NCBI GenBank assembly: GCA_036821485.1
Contig: DAISJM010000009.1
Span: 1-64,000 of the forward strand
Direction of reading: 5' to 3'
Length of the DNA stretch: 64,000 nucleotides
From: DAISJM01 sp036821485
Lineage (GTDB): Bacteria; Verrucomicrobiota; Kiritimatiellia; CAIQIC01; JAGNIJ01
Shown here: positions 54,561 through 62,874 of the stretch, in pieces
Numbering within the stretch: position 1 is the stretch's first letter
How the letters are laid out: every line of letters begins with the position of its first letter
Program-made: the position numbers and the translations under genes
The notes under the pieces: model-generated
Database searches by the model: none
What the model was told of the DNA's origin: nothing
Seen by the model: the letters and a program-made list of their open reading frames with translations, nothing else

Positions 54561-55955
54561 TCATGCCTTCGCGTCCGTCGACTTCTTCCATATATCCAGA
54601 ACCTTCTCCACCTGCTCGCCGCGCGATCCCTTCAGCAGCACAGCATCGCCGGCCTTCACCCCTTGCGCAAGCACAGCCGCCGCGCCGGCATGGTCATCAC
54701 AGCGGAATACCTTCAGCGAGCGGCCCGATGCCGCGGCCGCCGCATCGGCCATCATAACCGCCAGCGGCCCGATGGTCACCAGCCCGGCCCATTTGCCGCG
54801 CGCAATCTCAACACCCAGTGCCTCATGCTCACGTCGTTCGGCTTCACCCAACTCACGCATCCCCCCCAGTACCAGCCACCGACGCCCCTTCACCGGGGTT
54901 TGCCCAAAGGCCGACAACGCGCTCTTCATGCTCATCGGATTGGCGTTGTAAGCATCATTGATGACCACCACGCCTCCGAGGTCTGTCCGGTTCCAACGCA
55001 TCGGCGGCGGCTTGTATTGACCCAACGCCGCCTTCAAATTGTCCCACGGCAGCCCATGAAGCCGCCCGACGGCAATCGCCAGCAGCGCATTCGCCACCAC
55101 ATGTTCACCCGGCAACGGCAATTGAAACTCCGCACGCTCACCCGTAGCCCGCTCAATCACGGCAAAATGGCCCGGCCGCTCCTTGTCGAGTAGGCCTTGG
55201 AAATCAGCATCGCGACGAATTCCGGTTGTCACGACGCGGCACGGGGCCTCCTCCACCAGCAGGTCGAACATCGCCTCGTCGCGACTCAGTATGGCCGTGC
55301 CATCTTTGGGCAGACAGCGAAACACCGTTGCCTTTTCCTTCGCAATGGACTGCACTGAATCAAAGAACTCTATGTGTACCGGCCCGACGTTCGTGATGAT
55401 CCCCCATGCGGGTCGCGCAATCTTACAGAGCGGCGCAAGTTCACCGGGATGATTCATCCCCAGCTCGAACACACCATAGACGTCACCCGCCTCCATCGTT
55501 ATGAGGCTGAGGGGGAGACCAATTTCGTTGTTCCAGTTCCCACGCGTGCGTGCCGTGGATGCGGAGGTGGCCAACACGTCGGCAATCATCTCCTTGACCG
55601 TGGTCTTCCCAACGCTGCCCGTTACCGCAAGTATCTCGCCGGACAGCGTATGGCGATAATGTGCGGCAAGATCACGCAGAGCTTTAAGTGTATCGTCAAC
55701 CAGGAGAAGCGGACTGTGTGGAGCTTCCGCTGCAGCAGATGAACGTTCGACCACGGCAGCTGCAGCGTGCCGTGCAAATGCGTCGGCGATGAAGTCATGG
55801 CCGTCGCAACGGGGGCCGCGGAGAGCCACATAGAGGTTGCCAGGCTGAATAGAACGGGTATCCGTGGAAACCCCGTTTGCCGACACCGTGGGCGACGGCG
55901 GTTTCCAAGTCCCGCCGCACCACGAAGCCAAATCTCCTCCCTGCAAAGTCGGCAT
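54561..55955 (-). CDS. murF: UDP-N-acetylmuramoyl-tripeptide--D-alanyl-D-alanine ligase (464 aa)
   Basis: Adds D-Ala-D-Ala to the UDP-MurNAc tripeptide. GVSTDTRSIQPGNLYVALRG near residue 28, P-loop TGSVGKTTVKEMIADV, and INDAYNANPMSMKSAL. The frame runs upstream to GTG 56030, but MurF family alignment favours ATG 55955 (MPTLQGGDLASW); a GGAG lies very close before it, so the start is uncertain. It is followed by mraY after 10 bases. Confidence 0.95.
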   Translation of the reverse strand: MPTLQGGDLASWCGGTWKPPSPTVSANGVSTDTRSIQPGNLYVALRGPRCDGHDFIADAFARHAAAAVVERSSAAAEAPHSPLLLVDDTLKALRDLAAHYRHTLSGEILAVTGSVGKTTVKEMIADVLATSASTARTRGNWNNEIGLPLSLITMEAGDVYGVFELGMNHPGELAPLCKIARPAWGIITNVGPVHIEFFDSVQSIAKEKATVFRCLPKDGTAILSRDEAMFDLLVEEAPCRVVTTGIRRDADFQGLLDKERPGHFAVIERATGERAEFQLPLPGEHVVANALLAIAVGRLHGLPWDNLKAALGQYKPPPMRWNRTDLGGVVVINDAYNANPMSMKSALSAFGQTPVKGRRWLVLGGMRELGEAERREHEALGVEIARGKWAGLVTIGPLAVMMADAAAAASGRSLKVFRCDDHAGAAAVLAQGVKAGDAVLLKGSRGEQVEKVLDIWKKSTDAKA

Positions 55956-56008
55956 AGCTCCGAGCCATTCGGAAACAGTTCTCCAGTCGATGTCCGGCTG
56001 TTGAAGGA

Positions 56009-56191
56009 TCAGCCCGCCGACATCACACACACTTCAAGGTCCGCATGGACCTCCGCGAGGCAGGAAGGACAATAACTGTGCGAATACATCCTGGTGTTCT
56101 CGTCCTCCTTTTCTTCGTAGATCCAACGCCCTTCATCCGTGCGCACCCTCTGACACCTGCAGCACTTCACCTCGAATTCAATCGTATCCAT
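56009..56191 (-). CDS. Small Cys4 zinc-ribbon-like protein inside the dcw cluster (60 aa)
   Basis: Not recognised. Start ATG 56191 has AAGGAG upstream, a better signal than the upstream ATG 56236, which overlaps the end of murE. It contains CCRCQRV (10-16) and CPSC (about 41-44), so CxxC pairs about 30 residues apart, plus DTIEFEV and RWIYEEKEDENTRMYSHS. The layout is that of a small zinc ribbon. Placed between murE and murF on the same strand, it is probably co-translated with them. A regulatory or assembly role is inference. Confidence 0.75.
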   Translation of the reverse strand: MDTIEFEVKCCRCQRVRTDEGRWIYEEKEDENTRMYSHSYCPSCLAEVHADLEVCVMSAG

Positions 56192-56232
56192 ACGCAACTC
56201 CTTACCCAAACTCGCCCGTGCCCGGTCGCAAC

Positions 56233-57690
56233 TCACAACAGCCTTCGGACCACTTCGCGGTCATCGAAGGGCACCACGGTATTGGCATATTCCTGGTAGG
56301 TCTCGTGACCTTTGCCCGCGATGAGCACCGTGTCCCCTTCCCGGGCCAGACCCAGCACGCGTGCAATGGCCTTCTCCCGGTCTACTTCGATTTCAAAATT
56401 GCCGGCGCCGCCAAAACCCGGCGTGATCTCGTGAATAATCGCCAGAGGATCTTCGCTCCGGGGATTATCGCTCGTCACGACAGAGTAGTCCGCAAGCGCT
56501 GCCGCCGCCGCACCCATCATCGGCCGCTTCTCCCGGTCACGATTTCCGCCGCAGCCAAATACCGCAAACAGCCGACGCTGCGTCAGTTCCCTCAATGTGC
56601 GCAGCACGTTCGACAGGGCATCCGGTGTGTGGGCGTAATCCACGAACACGTGGAAACCCCGTTCGTTGTCAATCCGCTCAAGTCGACCTGGCACAACGGT
56701 CATCCGGCCAAGTACCTTCGCCATCAGCGCCGGCTGGACCCCCAGCACGCCGCAGGAGGCCATCGCCGCAAGAGCGTTGCTGACGTTGTACCGCCCCAGT
56801 AGTTGAAGCTTCACCTCGGCCTCACCCCACGGACTCTGGAAAACAAACTCGGAACCTGTCGGACCAAGCTCCACGCTGTCTGCCCGCACCATCGCGCTCG
56901 GATGCATGCCGTAGGTCAGCAGGTCGGCCGAAAAGCCGTTGATGTTGGCGAGCTGCATACCCCACGGATCATCGATGTTGATCACCGCCGACGCCTTTTT
57001 CTCCATCTGGCCAAGCCCGCGGAACAGCTGCGTCTTCGCCGCAAAGTACTGATCCATCGTCTTGTGGTAATCGAGATGATCCTGCGTCAGGTTCGTGAAT
57101 ACCCCAACGTCGAAATCGATGCCCCATACGCGCTTCTGGTCCAACCCGTGCGACGAGACTTCCATGACCGCACTGTGACACCCCGCGCGCAACATCTGGT
57201 CCAGCATGAACTGGATGTCCGGCGCCTCCGGTGTCGTGCGCGAGGCCGGAATACACCGCTCGCCGATCTCGTACTGCACCGTGCCGATCAACCCCGGCAT
57301 GCGACCTGCTTCCTTCAAGATGTCGCACGCCATGAACGCGGAGGTCGTCTTGCCATTCGTACCGGTGATCCCGATCATCTCCAGGCTGTGGGACGGCTGG
57401 CTGTAAAAAGCACAGGCTATTTCCGCCAGCGCGCGCCGCGCGTCCTCAACCTGGATGATGGTTACATCGCGCCGCGCCGCATCATAGTGCTTCGACAAGA
57501 CCGCCGCCGCGCCACGCTGGATGGCATCGCTGATGTAATCCGCACCGTCCCGCTGCGCGCCATGCAGGGCGACAAAGAGATAGCCCGGCTTGACCTGGCG
57601 AGAGTCGTAGGCGATGCCTTCGATTTCGCAGGTTTGCGGCCCCTTGATCGTCAGGGGCTGAATAATCTTCGTTATGTATTCGAGTCTCAT
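56233..57690 (-). CDS. murE: UDP-N-acetylmuramoyl-L-alanyl-D-glutamate--2,6-diaminopimelate ligase (485 aa)
   Basis: Third amino-acid addition in the peptidoglycan stem peptide. P-loop GITGTNGKTTSAFMA (about 107-121) and the specificity motif DNPRSEDP, diagnostic for meso-diaminopimelate rather than lysine enzymes. Start ATG 57690 (MRLEYITKIIQPL) has GGAG nearby; GTG 57720 is an alternative. It lies 41 bases after ftsI. Confidence 0.97.
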   Translation of the reverse strand: MRLEYITKIIQPLTIKGPQTCEIEGIAYDSRQVKPGYLFVALHGAQRDGADYISDAIQRGAAAVLSKHYDAARRDVTIIQVEDARRALAEIACAFYSQPSHSLEMIGITGTNGKTTSAFMACDILKEAGRMPGLIGTVQYEIGERCIPASRTTPEAPDIQFMLDQMLRAGCHSAVMEVSSHGLDQKRVWGIDFDVGVFTNLTQDHLDYHKTMDQYFAAKTQLFRGLGQMEKKASAVINIDDPWGMQLANINGFSADLLTYGMHPSAMVRADSVELGPTGSEFVFQSPWGEAEVKLQLLGRYNVSNALAAMASCGVLGVQPALMAKVLGRMTVVPGRLERIDNERGFHVFVDYAHTPDALSNVLRTLRELTQRRLFAVFGCGGNRDREKRPMMGAAAAALADYSVVTSDNPRSEDPLAIIHEITPGFGGAGNFEIEVDREKAIARVLGLAREGDTVLIAGKGHETYQEYANTVVPFDDREVVRRLL

Positions 57691-57731
57691 CGTCTCCGAA
57701 CAAAGCTGTCCGAGAATCACGGCTTCTCTCC

Positions 57732-59471
57732 TTAATGACCCTGCACCGAAGCCACCTTCTGTCCTTCGACGCCTTCCGGCGTCGAAGGCGGTATATCCAG
57801 ATACCTCACGGCCTGGGACGCGATCTCCGCAAAAATGGGACCCGCAACCACGCCGCCCGTGTGCAGCGGCTGCGGTTCATCCACCACCACCACGATGGCG
57901 ATTTCCGGATTCTCCGCCGGAAGAAATCCCATGAAAGATGCAATGTTGGCGGAATCAGAATAGCCGCCCGGAATCGCCTTCTGCGCCGTGCCTGTCTTGC
58001 CCCCCACCGTATAGCCCGGCACCCGCGCACGCGTCCCCGTACCCCCCTCTTCCGTCACGCGAGCCAGCAGTTTCTGCATGAGCTTCGCTGTATCCTCGCG
58101 GATCGGATGCGACAACACCTCGGGTGTGAATTCCATGATCGTCCTGCCGTGCGCATCCACCGCGCGCCGGATCACCGAAGGCTTCATCAGGAATCCGTTG
58201 TTCGCGATGCAGCAGAGCAGGTTGACCATCTGGAGCGATGTCACGCCGACCTCGTGCCCCATCGGAATGCGCGAGATGCTGAGCGAAGACCACTTGGAGC
58301 GGTCGCGCAGGATGCCGCCTTCCTCGCCGGGCAGTTCAATACCGGTAGGGCGCCCGATACCGAAGTCACGCAGATACCGCTCAAGATCGCGCTCGCCCAG
58401 TTTCAACGCCACCTTCGCGGCACCGATGTTGCTCGACTTCTTCAGGATGTCGGCGACATTCAGCCGGCCGTAGGGATGGAAATCCTTCAGCGCGCGCCCC
58501 TGGTAAATCCACATGCCGTTCTCGCAATCAAACACATCTTCGGGACGCACACGACCCTCGTTCAACGCGGCCGCAATCACACCCACCTTGAAGGTGGACC
58601 CCGGCTCGTACACATAGCCGATCGTCCGGTTCAGCATCTGCGACTCATCCGCTGTCCGATAAGCGTTCGGGTCATAGACAGGCCGCGACGCCATCGCGAG
58701 AATCTCGCCGGTCTTCACGCGTTCAATGATGACCCATGCGCCCTTTGCGCTGTGTTGCTCCATGGCCGCATCCAGCGCCTTGTCGACGATATACTGCAAA
58801 TTCTGATCCAGCGTCAGGTACACGTCCGCACCTTCCTGCGGCGCAATCTCCAGGCTGCGTCGGGTGTAGACTTCCACGCGACGGCCATCCTGCTCGCTGA
58901 TCCGCAGGCCCGGCCGCCCACGCAGATTGGAGTCCATCCGCTGCTCCACGCCCGCGCTCCCCACGCCTTCCAGGTTGGAAAAACCAACCACGTGGGCGAA
59001 CAGCGACCCCTGCGGATAATACCGTGCCGAGGCATCTTCAAAAAAAACACCGCGAAGCTGCATACGCGCGATCTGCCGCGCCGTGTCATCCGGCACCAGC
59101 TTCTTGATGCATTCGTACCGCCGGTTGGGCCGGTTGAGCCGCGCCATCACCACCGCCGGATCGAGCTGCAGAAGATAGGCCAGCCGGGAGCCGATGAACT
59201 GGAGGTGCCCATTTTCCAGGATGACCTTGGGATCAGCGCAGATGTTCTTCACGGCCAGGTCCAACGCCAGGATATTGCCGTGCGTGTCCAGCACGCGGCC
59301 GCGACCCACCAGGATCTGCTGCTCGACTTTGCGGATATCCGCAATGCGCGTGCGCAGACGCTCGTTGGGCCCGAGATGCAAATAGGCCAGCCGCGTGCCC
59401 AACCCCACCCAGACCAGGGCCAGCACCACGACCACCAACAGCATCCGCCACGTGTAGGTACGATTAGTCAT
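57732..59471 (-). CDS. ftsI: Division-specific penicillin-binding protein FtsI / PBP3 (579 aa)
   Basis: Class B transpeptidase for septal peptidoglycan. N-terminal membrane anchor (MLLVVVVLALVWVGLGTRLA, about 10-29), pedestal (RGRVLDTHGNILAL), then GSTFK, SSN (KKSSNIGAAKV) and KTGT (VGGKTGTAQK). It overlaps the ftsL frame by 8 bases. Partner of FtsW at the other end of the cluster. No PASTA domains at the C-terminus. Confidence 0.96.
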   Translation of the reverse strand: MTNRTYTWRMLLVVVVLALVWVGLGTRLAYLHLGPNERLRTRIADIRKVEQQILVGRGRVLDTHGNILALDLAVKNICADPKVILENGHLQFIGSRLAYLLQLDPAVVMARLNRPNRRYECIKKLVPDDTARQIARMQLRGVFFEDASARYYPQGSLFAHVVGFSNLEGVGSAGVEQRMDSNLRGRPGLRISEQDGRRVEVYTRRSLEIAPQEGADVYLTLDQNLQYIVDKALDAAMEQHSAKGAWVIIERVKTGEILAMASRPVYDPNAYRTADESQMLNRTIGYVYEPGSTFKVGVIAAALNEGRVRPEDVFDCENGMWIYQGRALKDFHPYGRLNVADILKKSSNIGAAKVALKLGERDLERYLRDFGIGRPTGIELPGEEGGILRDRSKWSSLSISRIPMGHEVGVTSLQMVNLLCCIANNGFLMKPSVIRRAVDAHGRTIMEFTPEVLSHPIREDTAKLMQKLLARVTEEGGTGTRARVPGYTVGGKTGTAQKAIPGGYSDSANIASFMGFLPAENPEIAIVVVVDEPQPLHTGGVVAGPIFAEIASQAVRYLDIPPSTPEGVEGQKVASVQGH

Positions 59472-59853
59472 TCACCATGCTTCCGGTGTGCTGCACATAC
59501 TGGTTCTCCGCCGAACCCGCACGCTCCGGCACCGACAGGGCCGCTTGCCCATGCACACGGACGATCTGCTTCTCTTCCGGCCACGCCATGTCGAGATTGA
59601 ATTCCTTGATGATGCTCTCGATGTTGCGCGGCGACTTCATGTTCGACCACTTGAACTCTTCGTTGACCACGCGCTTGTGCAACTCGCTCTTCACCACTTC
59701 GAGTTCCTTGATCTGCGCGCCGATCGCCTCGCACCGCCCGGAAAACCAGAGATAGCTCAGGGCCACGAAGGTCGTGCCCGCGAGAATCGCCGCCAGCGGG
59801 GCGGGAAAAATGAAGCCGTCCGATGTACGTTTCCTGTTCTTTCTGCGTGCCAT
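59464..59853 (-). CDS. ftsL: FtsL-like cell-division protein (129 aa)
   Basis: Short bitopic protein: basic N-terminus (ARRKNRKR), one membrane helix (PLAAILAGTTFVALSYLWF, about 19-37), and a periplasmic coiled-coil-like stretch (IGAQIKELEVVKSELHKRVV) with the RNIESIIKEFNL end typical of FtsL. FtsL diverges quickly, so assignment leans on position between rsmH and ftsI (spacings 4 and an 8-base overlap). It would form the FtsQBL-type regulator of FtsWI. Confidence 0.85.
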   Translation of the reverse strand: MARRKNRKRTSDGFIFPAPLAAILAGTTFVALSYLWFSGRCEAIGAQIKELEVVKSELHKRVVNEEFKWSNMKSPRNIESIIKEFNLDMAWPEEKQIVRVHGQAALSVPERAGSAENQYVQHTGSMVND

Positions 59854-59857
59854 GATC

Positions 59858-60781
59858 TCAATCCAACCTTTCCGCTACACGAAGTTTTGCCGAACGAGCC
59901 CGGGGATTGTCCGCGAGTTCCTCTTCCGAGGCCATGACCGGCTTCTTCACCACCCAGCCCATCACCGGTTTCTCGCCTTTCCACTCACGACCGCCCTGCT
60001 CGAGCGACTCCCACCGCCCCACATGCCCTGCCAATTGATGTTTCACCATCCTGTCTTCAAGACTGTGAAACGAAATCACCGCCAGCCGTCCACCCCTCGC
60101 CAGCAATCCAATTGCCGCTTCGAGACCGGCCGTCAGACTCTCCAACTCGTGATTCACCACCATGCGCAGCGCCTGAAACGAACGCGTCGCCGGATGCACC
60201 CTCCCCCGCACGCCCCCCTTCGCCCTCGCCACCAGCTCGGCCAATCTCGCCGTTGTCCGTATCGGCTCGCGCTGCCGCTCGTTCACCAGCAACCGCGCAA
60301 TACGGCGCGAGGCCGACTCCTCGCCAAGCCGCCAAAGCACGTTCGCCAGTTCCTCCTCATCCGCCGTGTTCACGATATCCGCCGCGGTGAGCGACTGGGA
60401 AAGATCCATGCGCATGTCGAGGGGACCGTCGTGGTTGAAGCTGAATCCGCGGACAGGGTCATCCACCTGGTTTGAGGACATCCCGAGATCGAGAAGAATC
60501 CCGTCCACCCGCTCCATGTCATGGCGTTTCGCGATCGCACTCATGTCGGCGAAGTCTCCCTGCTCGAACACACAGGCTGGGATCCAAGCCTTCAGTCGAT
60601 CCGTCGTCCGGGCCAGCGCTTCGGCATCTCGGTCGATGCCCAACAGCCGGCCGTCCTTCCCGATGCGCTCCAACACCGCCTGGGCATGGCCACCGCCGCC
60701 CAGCGTGCCGTCAATGTACCGCCCCCCCGGTTTGACGCCCATCAGCTCAACCACTTCCTTGAGCATAACGGGCTTGTGCAT
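59858..60781 (-). CDS. rsmH: 16S rRNA (cytosine1402-N4)-methyltransferase (307 aa)
   Basis: Methylates C1402 in the ribosomal P site. HKPVMLKEVVELM at the start, SAM-binding YIDGTLGGGGHAQAVL, DGILLDLGMSSNQVDDP and a C-terminal GGRLAVISFHSLEDRMVK are diagnostic. Start ATG 60781 has GGGG 7 bases upstream; ATG 60787 is a near alternative. Standard dcw position after mraZ, except that an unknown gene intervenes. Confidence 0.96.
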   Translation of the reverse strand: MHKPVMLKEVVELMGVKPGGRYIDGTLGGGGHAQAVLERIGKDGRLLGIDRDAEALARTTDRLKAWIPACVFEQGDFADMSAIAKRHDMERVDGILLDLGMSSNQVDDPVRGFSFNHDGPLDMRMDLSQSLTAADIVNTADEEELANVLWRLGEESASRRIARLLVNERQREPIRTTARLAELVARAKGGVRGRVHPATRSFQALRMVVNHELESLTAGLEAAIGLLARGGRLAVISFHSLEDRMVKHQLAGHVGRWESLEQGGREWKGEKPVMGWVVKKPVMASEEELADNPRARSAKLRVAERLD

Positions 60782-60803
60782 CAACATCCCCAGGCGCCCC
60801 ACC

Positions 60804-61319
60804 CTACAGGCCGAGGCAATCCCCCCAACGGCGAATCACGCCAGAAAAAGTCCTGCTCGGGACCGACACCCCGTCCCGCGCTTCGCGAAACAGGGCCGAG
60901 TCCTTGGTCAACTGGTACTGCGGCTTCCGACGACTGCCCGGAAGCGCAAGCCACCGGCCTTCGTCGTTGCCGTCATAAATGGAGCCACTGATTCTGAGAA
61001 AACGTCCAACCTTGAGAGCGCTCATGATGCCCCCTTTCTCGAAACCAATTGTTGATTCATCCACATCGCTCCCCGCAGCTCCGCACTGCAGTTCGCCGTC
61101 CAATATCTCCACGCAAAGTGTATCGTCACTGTCCCGCTCCAACACCGGGGCCTGCACCGGCCTCGCTCGCGTCACCCGGTTCGACATCACCCGGGTCTCC
61201 GCCGGGCGCGACCCCAACGACCGCCCCATTGCCCGCGCACGCGCCGCCCGCTCTGCATCATCCCACCAACACGCCTCCTCATGGGCTCCGTGCTGCTCCG
61301 ACAAACCCAGAATCTGCAA
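60804..61319 (-). CDS. Hypothetical protein between mraZ and rsmH (about 171 aa; start uncertain)
   Basis: Not recognised. The frame is open on the operon strand for more than 600 bases and ends in TAG 22 bases before rsmH. It has no family-like ATG near mraZ; TTG 61319 (QILGLSEQHGAHEE) is 9 bases after the mraZ stop codon, and ATG 61229 is the next choice. The C-terminal 110 residues look protein-like (LCVEILDGELQCGAAGSDVD, then LKVGRFLRISGSIYDGNDEG) with acidic and basic alternation; the middle has an arginine-rich stretch. No membrane helix. Position suggests a division or rRNA-linked role but this is unproven. Confidence 0.5.
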   Translation of the reverse strand: MQILGLSEQHGAHEEACWWDDAERAARARAMGRSLGSRPAETRVMSNRVTRARPVQAPVLERDSDDTLCVEILDGELQCGAAGSDVDESTIGFEKGGIMSALKVGRFLRISGSIYDGNDEGRWLALPGSRRKPQYQLTKDSALFREARDGVSVPSRTFSGVIRRWGDCLGL

Positions 61320-61330
61320 CCCAAACTGCG

Positions 61331-61780
61331 TCAGAACCCGACGTAGCGGGCCGCATCCCCGAGTTTCGGCTGATCCATAGATGTGCTCTGTTCTTTCCAT
61401 CGATCCGGATTCCATAATTCAAAACCATCAAACGTACCGACCATGACCACTTGATTCTTCAAATCGGCAAAATCGAGGAGCTCATCCTTGATGCGAATGC
61501 GACCCTGCGTATCCCAAGGCACCAGGTCCGAACGCGAGGCGAGCGTGCGGGCAAGCTGCCGCCCCTTCTCGTCGGCGATGGAAAGATTGCGGAGCTTCTC
61601 CAGACGGCGGGTCATCTCGCGGGCGGGGTAAACGCACAGACACTTGTCGTTAACTCCGGGAAGGACAAACAACCGCCGGGGTACCCCTGCCAACTCGCGC
61701 CAATCGGATGGAATGGTAACCCGCTTCTTGGAATCGAGAGAATGGGTGTACGTGTTGACGAAAACACCCTGTCCGGCCAT
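61331..61780 (-). CDS. mraZ: Transcriptional regulator / division protein MraZ (149 aa)
   Basis: AbrB-like double SpoVT/MraZ fold that forms rings and represses its own dcw operon in E. coli. Start ATG 61780 (MAGQGVFVNTYTHSLDSKKR) matches the family N-terminus; second-half motif DLVPWDTQGRIRIKDELLDFA. The open frame extends upstream without support. It heads the dcw cluster. A promoter with a perfect TTGACA lies upstream; the usual set of three TGGGN boxes was not found, only single TGGG words. Confidence 0.94.
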   Translation of the reverse strand: MAGQGVFVNTYTHSLDSKKRVTIPSDWRELAGVPRRLFVLPGVNDKCLCVYPAREMTRRLEKLRNLSIADEKGRQLARTLASRSDLVPWDTQGRIRIKDELLDFADLKNQVVMVGTFDGFELWNPDRWKEQSTSMDQPKLGDAARYVGF

Positions 61781-61834
61781 CTCACCAGACACACCTATGT
61801 CTCTGTCCTCCACTGGGCTTACCTCCTGCCACAC

Positions 61835-61864
61835 TTTAAAACACTTTGGCCCACCCTTTGTCAA
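61835..61864 (-). promoter_or_regulatory. Candidate promoter of the dcw cluster
   Basis: On the minus strand a perfect TTGACA (61859-61864) and TTTAAA (61835-61840, four of six matches) are 18 bases apart. A TGGG word, the core of MraZ boxes, falls in the spacer. Confidence 0.5.
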
Positions 61865-62053
61865 CAGCTTTTGAACATTTTCCCCTTTGCAGATTGCCCG
61901 TTAATTGCGAGAAATATGCAGGAATACGGGGGAAGTTGTTCAGGAGTTGTTAACAGGATGGCACCAGACCCGCGGATACCAGCGTTTCACCACCCCTCCC
62001 CACGATGAAACACTCCCCACGAGCCCGCCACCACAACCAACAGGAGCCGTGTC

Positions 62054-62803
62054 ATGGAAAGTGGAAGATTCTTGCGTAATTCTCAGATCGTCATTCTCGG
62101 CCTCTGCATCGCACTGGCCACCGTCGCATCCAGTCTCATCCTCTCTCGCGGCTTCATGCGCATCATGCGTTTCACCCGCGAGGTCATCACCGTCACCGGA
62201 TCCGCACAACAAACCATCACCAGCGACCTCGCCGTGTGGAACACCGAAATCTCCCGCCGCGAGAGCGACCTCCAACTCGCTTACCGCGAACTCCAGGAGG
62301 ATCTCACGCGCGTGAAGACCTACCTCCGCGACCACGGCGTGCCGGAGAACGAGATCGCTGTTTCCCAGGTTTTCACCGCCACGCTCTACAAGAAGAACCC
62401 CGATGGCTACGACACGAACGAGATCGAAGGCTATCGCCTCAGCCGAAACATCACCGTGCGCTCCTCCGAGGTTCAGCGCGCCACACGCCTCTCACGCGAG
62501 GCCACCGAACTCATCAACGAAGGCATCCAGTTCACTTCCTACGCGCCCCAATATTTCTACACGCGCATCGATGAACTCAAAGTCGAGATGCTCGGCCGCG
62601 CCACCGAGAACGCAAAACAACGCGCGACAAGCATGGCCTCTTCCACCGGCAATCGCATCGGCACCATCCGCTCCGCGAAGATGGGCGTCTTCCAGATCAC
62701 CCCGCCCACTTCCACCGATGTCTCCGACTACGGCGAGAACGACACCTCGTCGCTCGAGAAGAAAGTCATGGCCGTCGTCTCCGTCACCTTCGCGATCAAT
62801 TAA
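62054..62803 (+). CDS. SIMPL (DUF541) domain protein (249 aa)
   Basis: N-terminal membrane or signal segment (IVILGLCIALATVASSLIL, about 12-30), then a SIMPL domain: EVITVTGSAQQTITSDLAVW (about 43-62), with later YRLSRNITVRS and AKQRATSMASSTGNRIG. Family members (for example YggE) are periplasmic and linked to oxidative stress, but their biochemistry is unclear. AGGAG precedes ATG 62054. Divergent from the dcw cluster; the aminopeptidase gene follows 71 bases on. Confidence 0.88.
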   Translation: MESGRFLRNSQIVILGLCIALATVASSLILSRGFMRIMRFTREVITVTGSAQQTITSDLAVWNTEISRRESDLQLAYRELQEDLTRVKTYLRDHGVPENEIAVSQVFTATLYKKNPDGYDTNEIEGYRLSRNITVRSSEVQRATRLSREATELINEGIQFTSYAPQYFYTRIDELKVEMLGRATENAKQRATSMASSTGNRIGTIRSAKMGVFQITPPTSTDVSDYGENDTSSLEKKVMAVVSVTFAIN

Positions 62804-62874
62804 ACTTTTTCAACGGGACTGGAGCAATGCGCGCCGACGCTGTATAGTGACCCCGTTCTGGAGGCACTAACATC

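Noticed and set aside
57735..59600. 621-codon open frame on the plus strand opposite ftsI
   Set aside because: It lies wholly antisense to a gene with clear PBP motifs. Its translation is rich in R, H and P with no domain, a usual shadow of GC-rich coding DNA.
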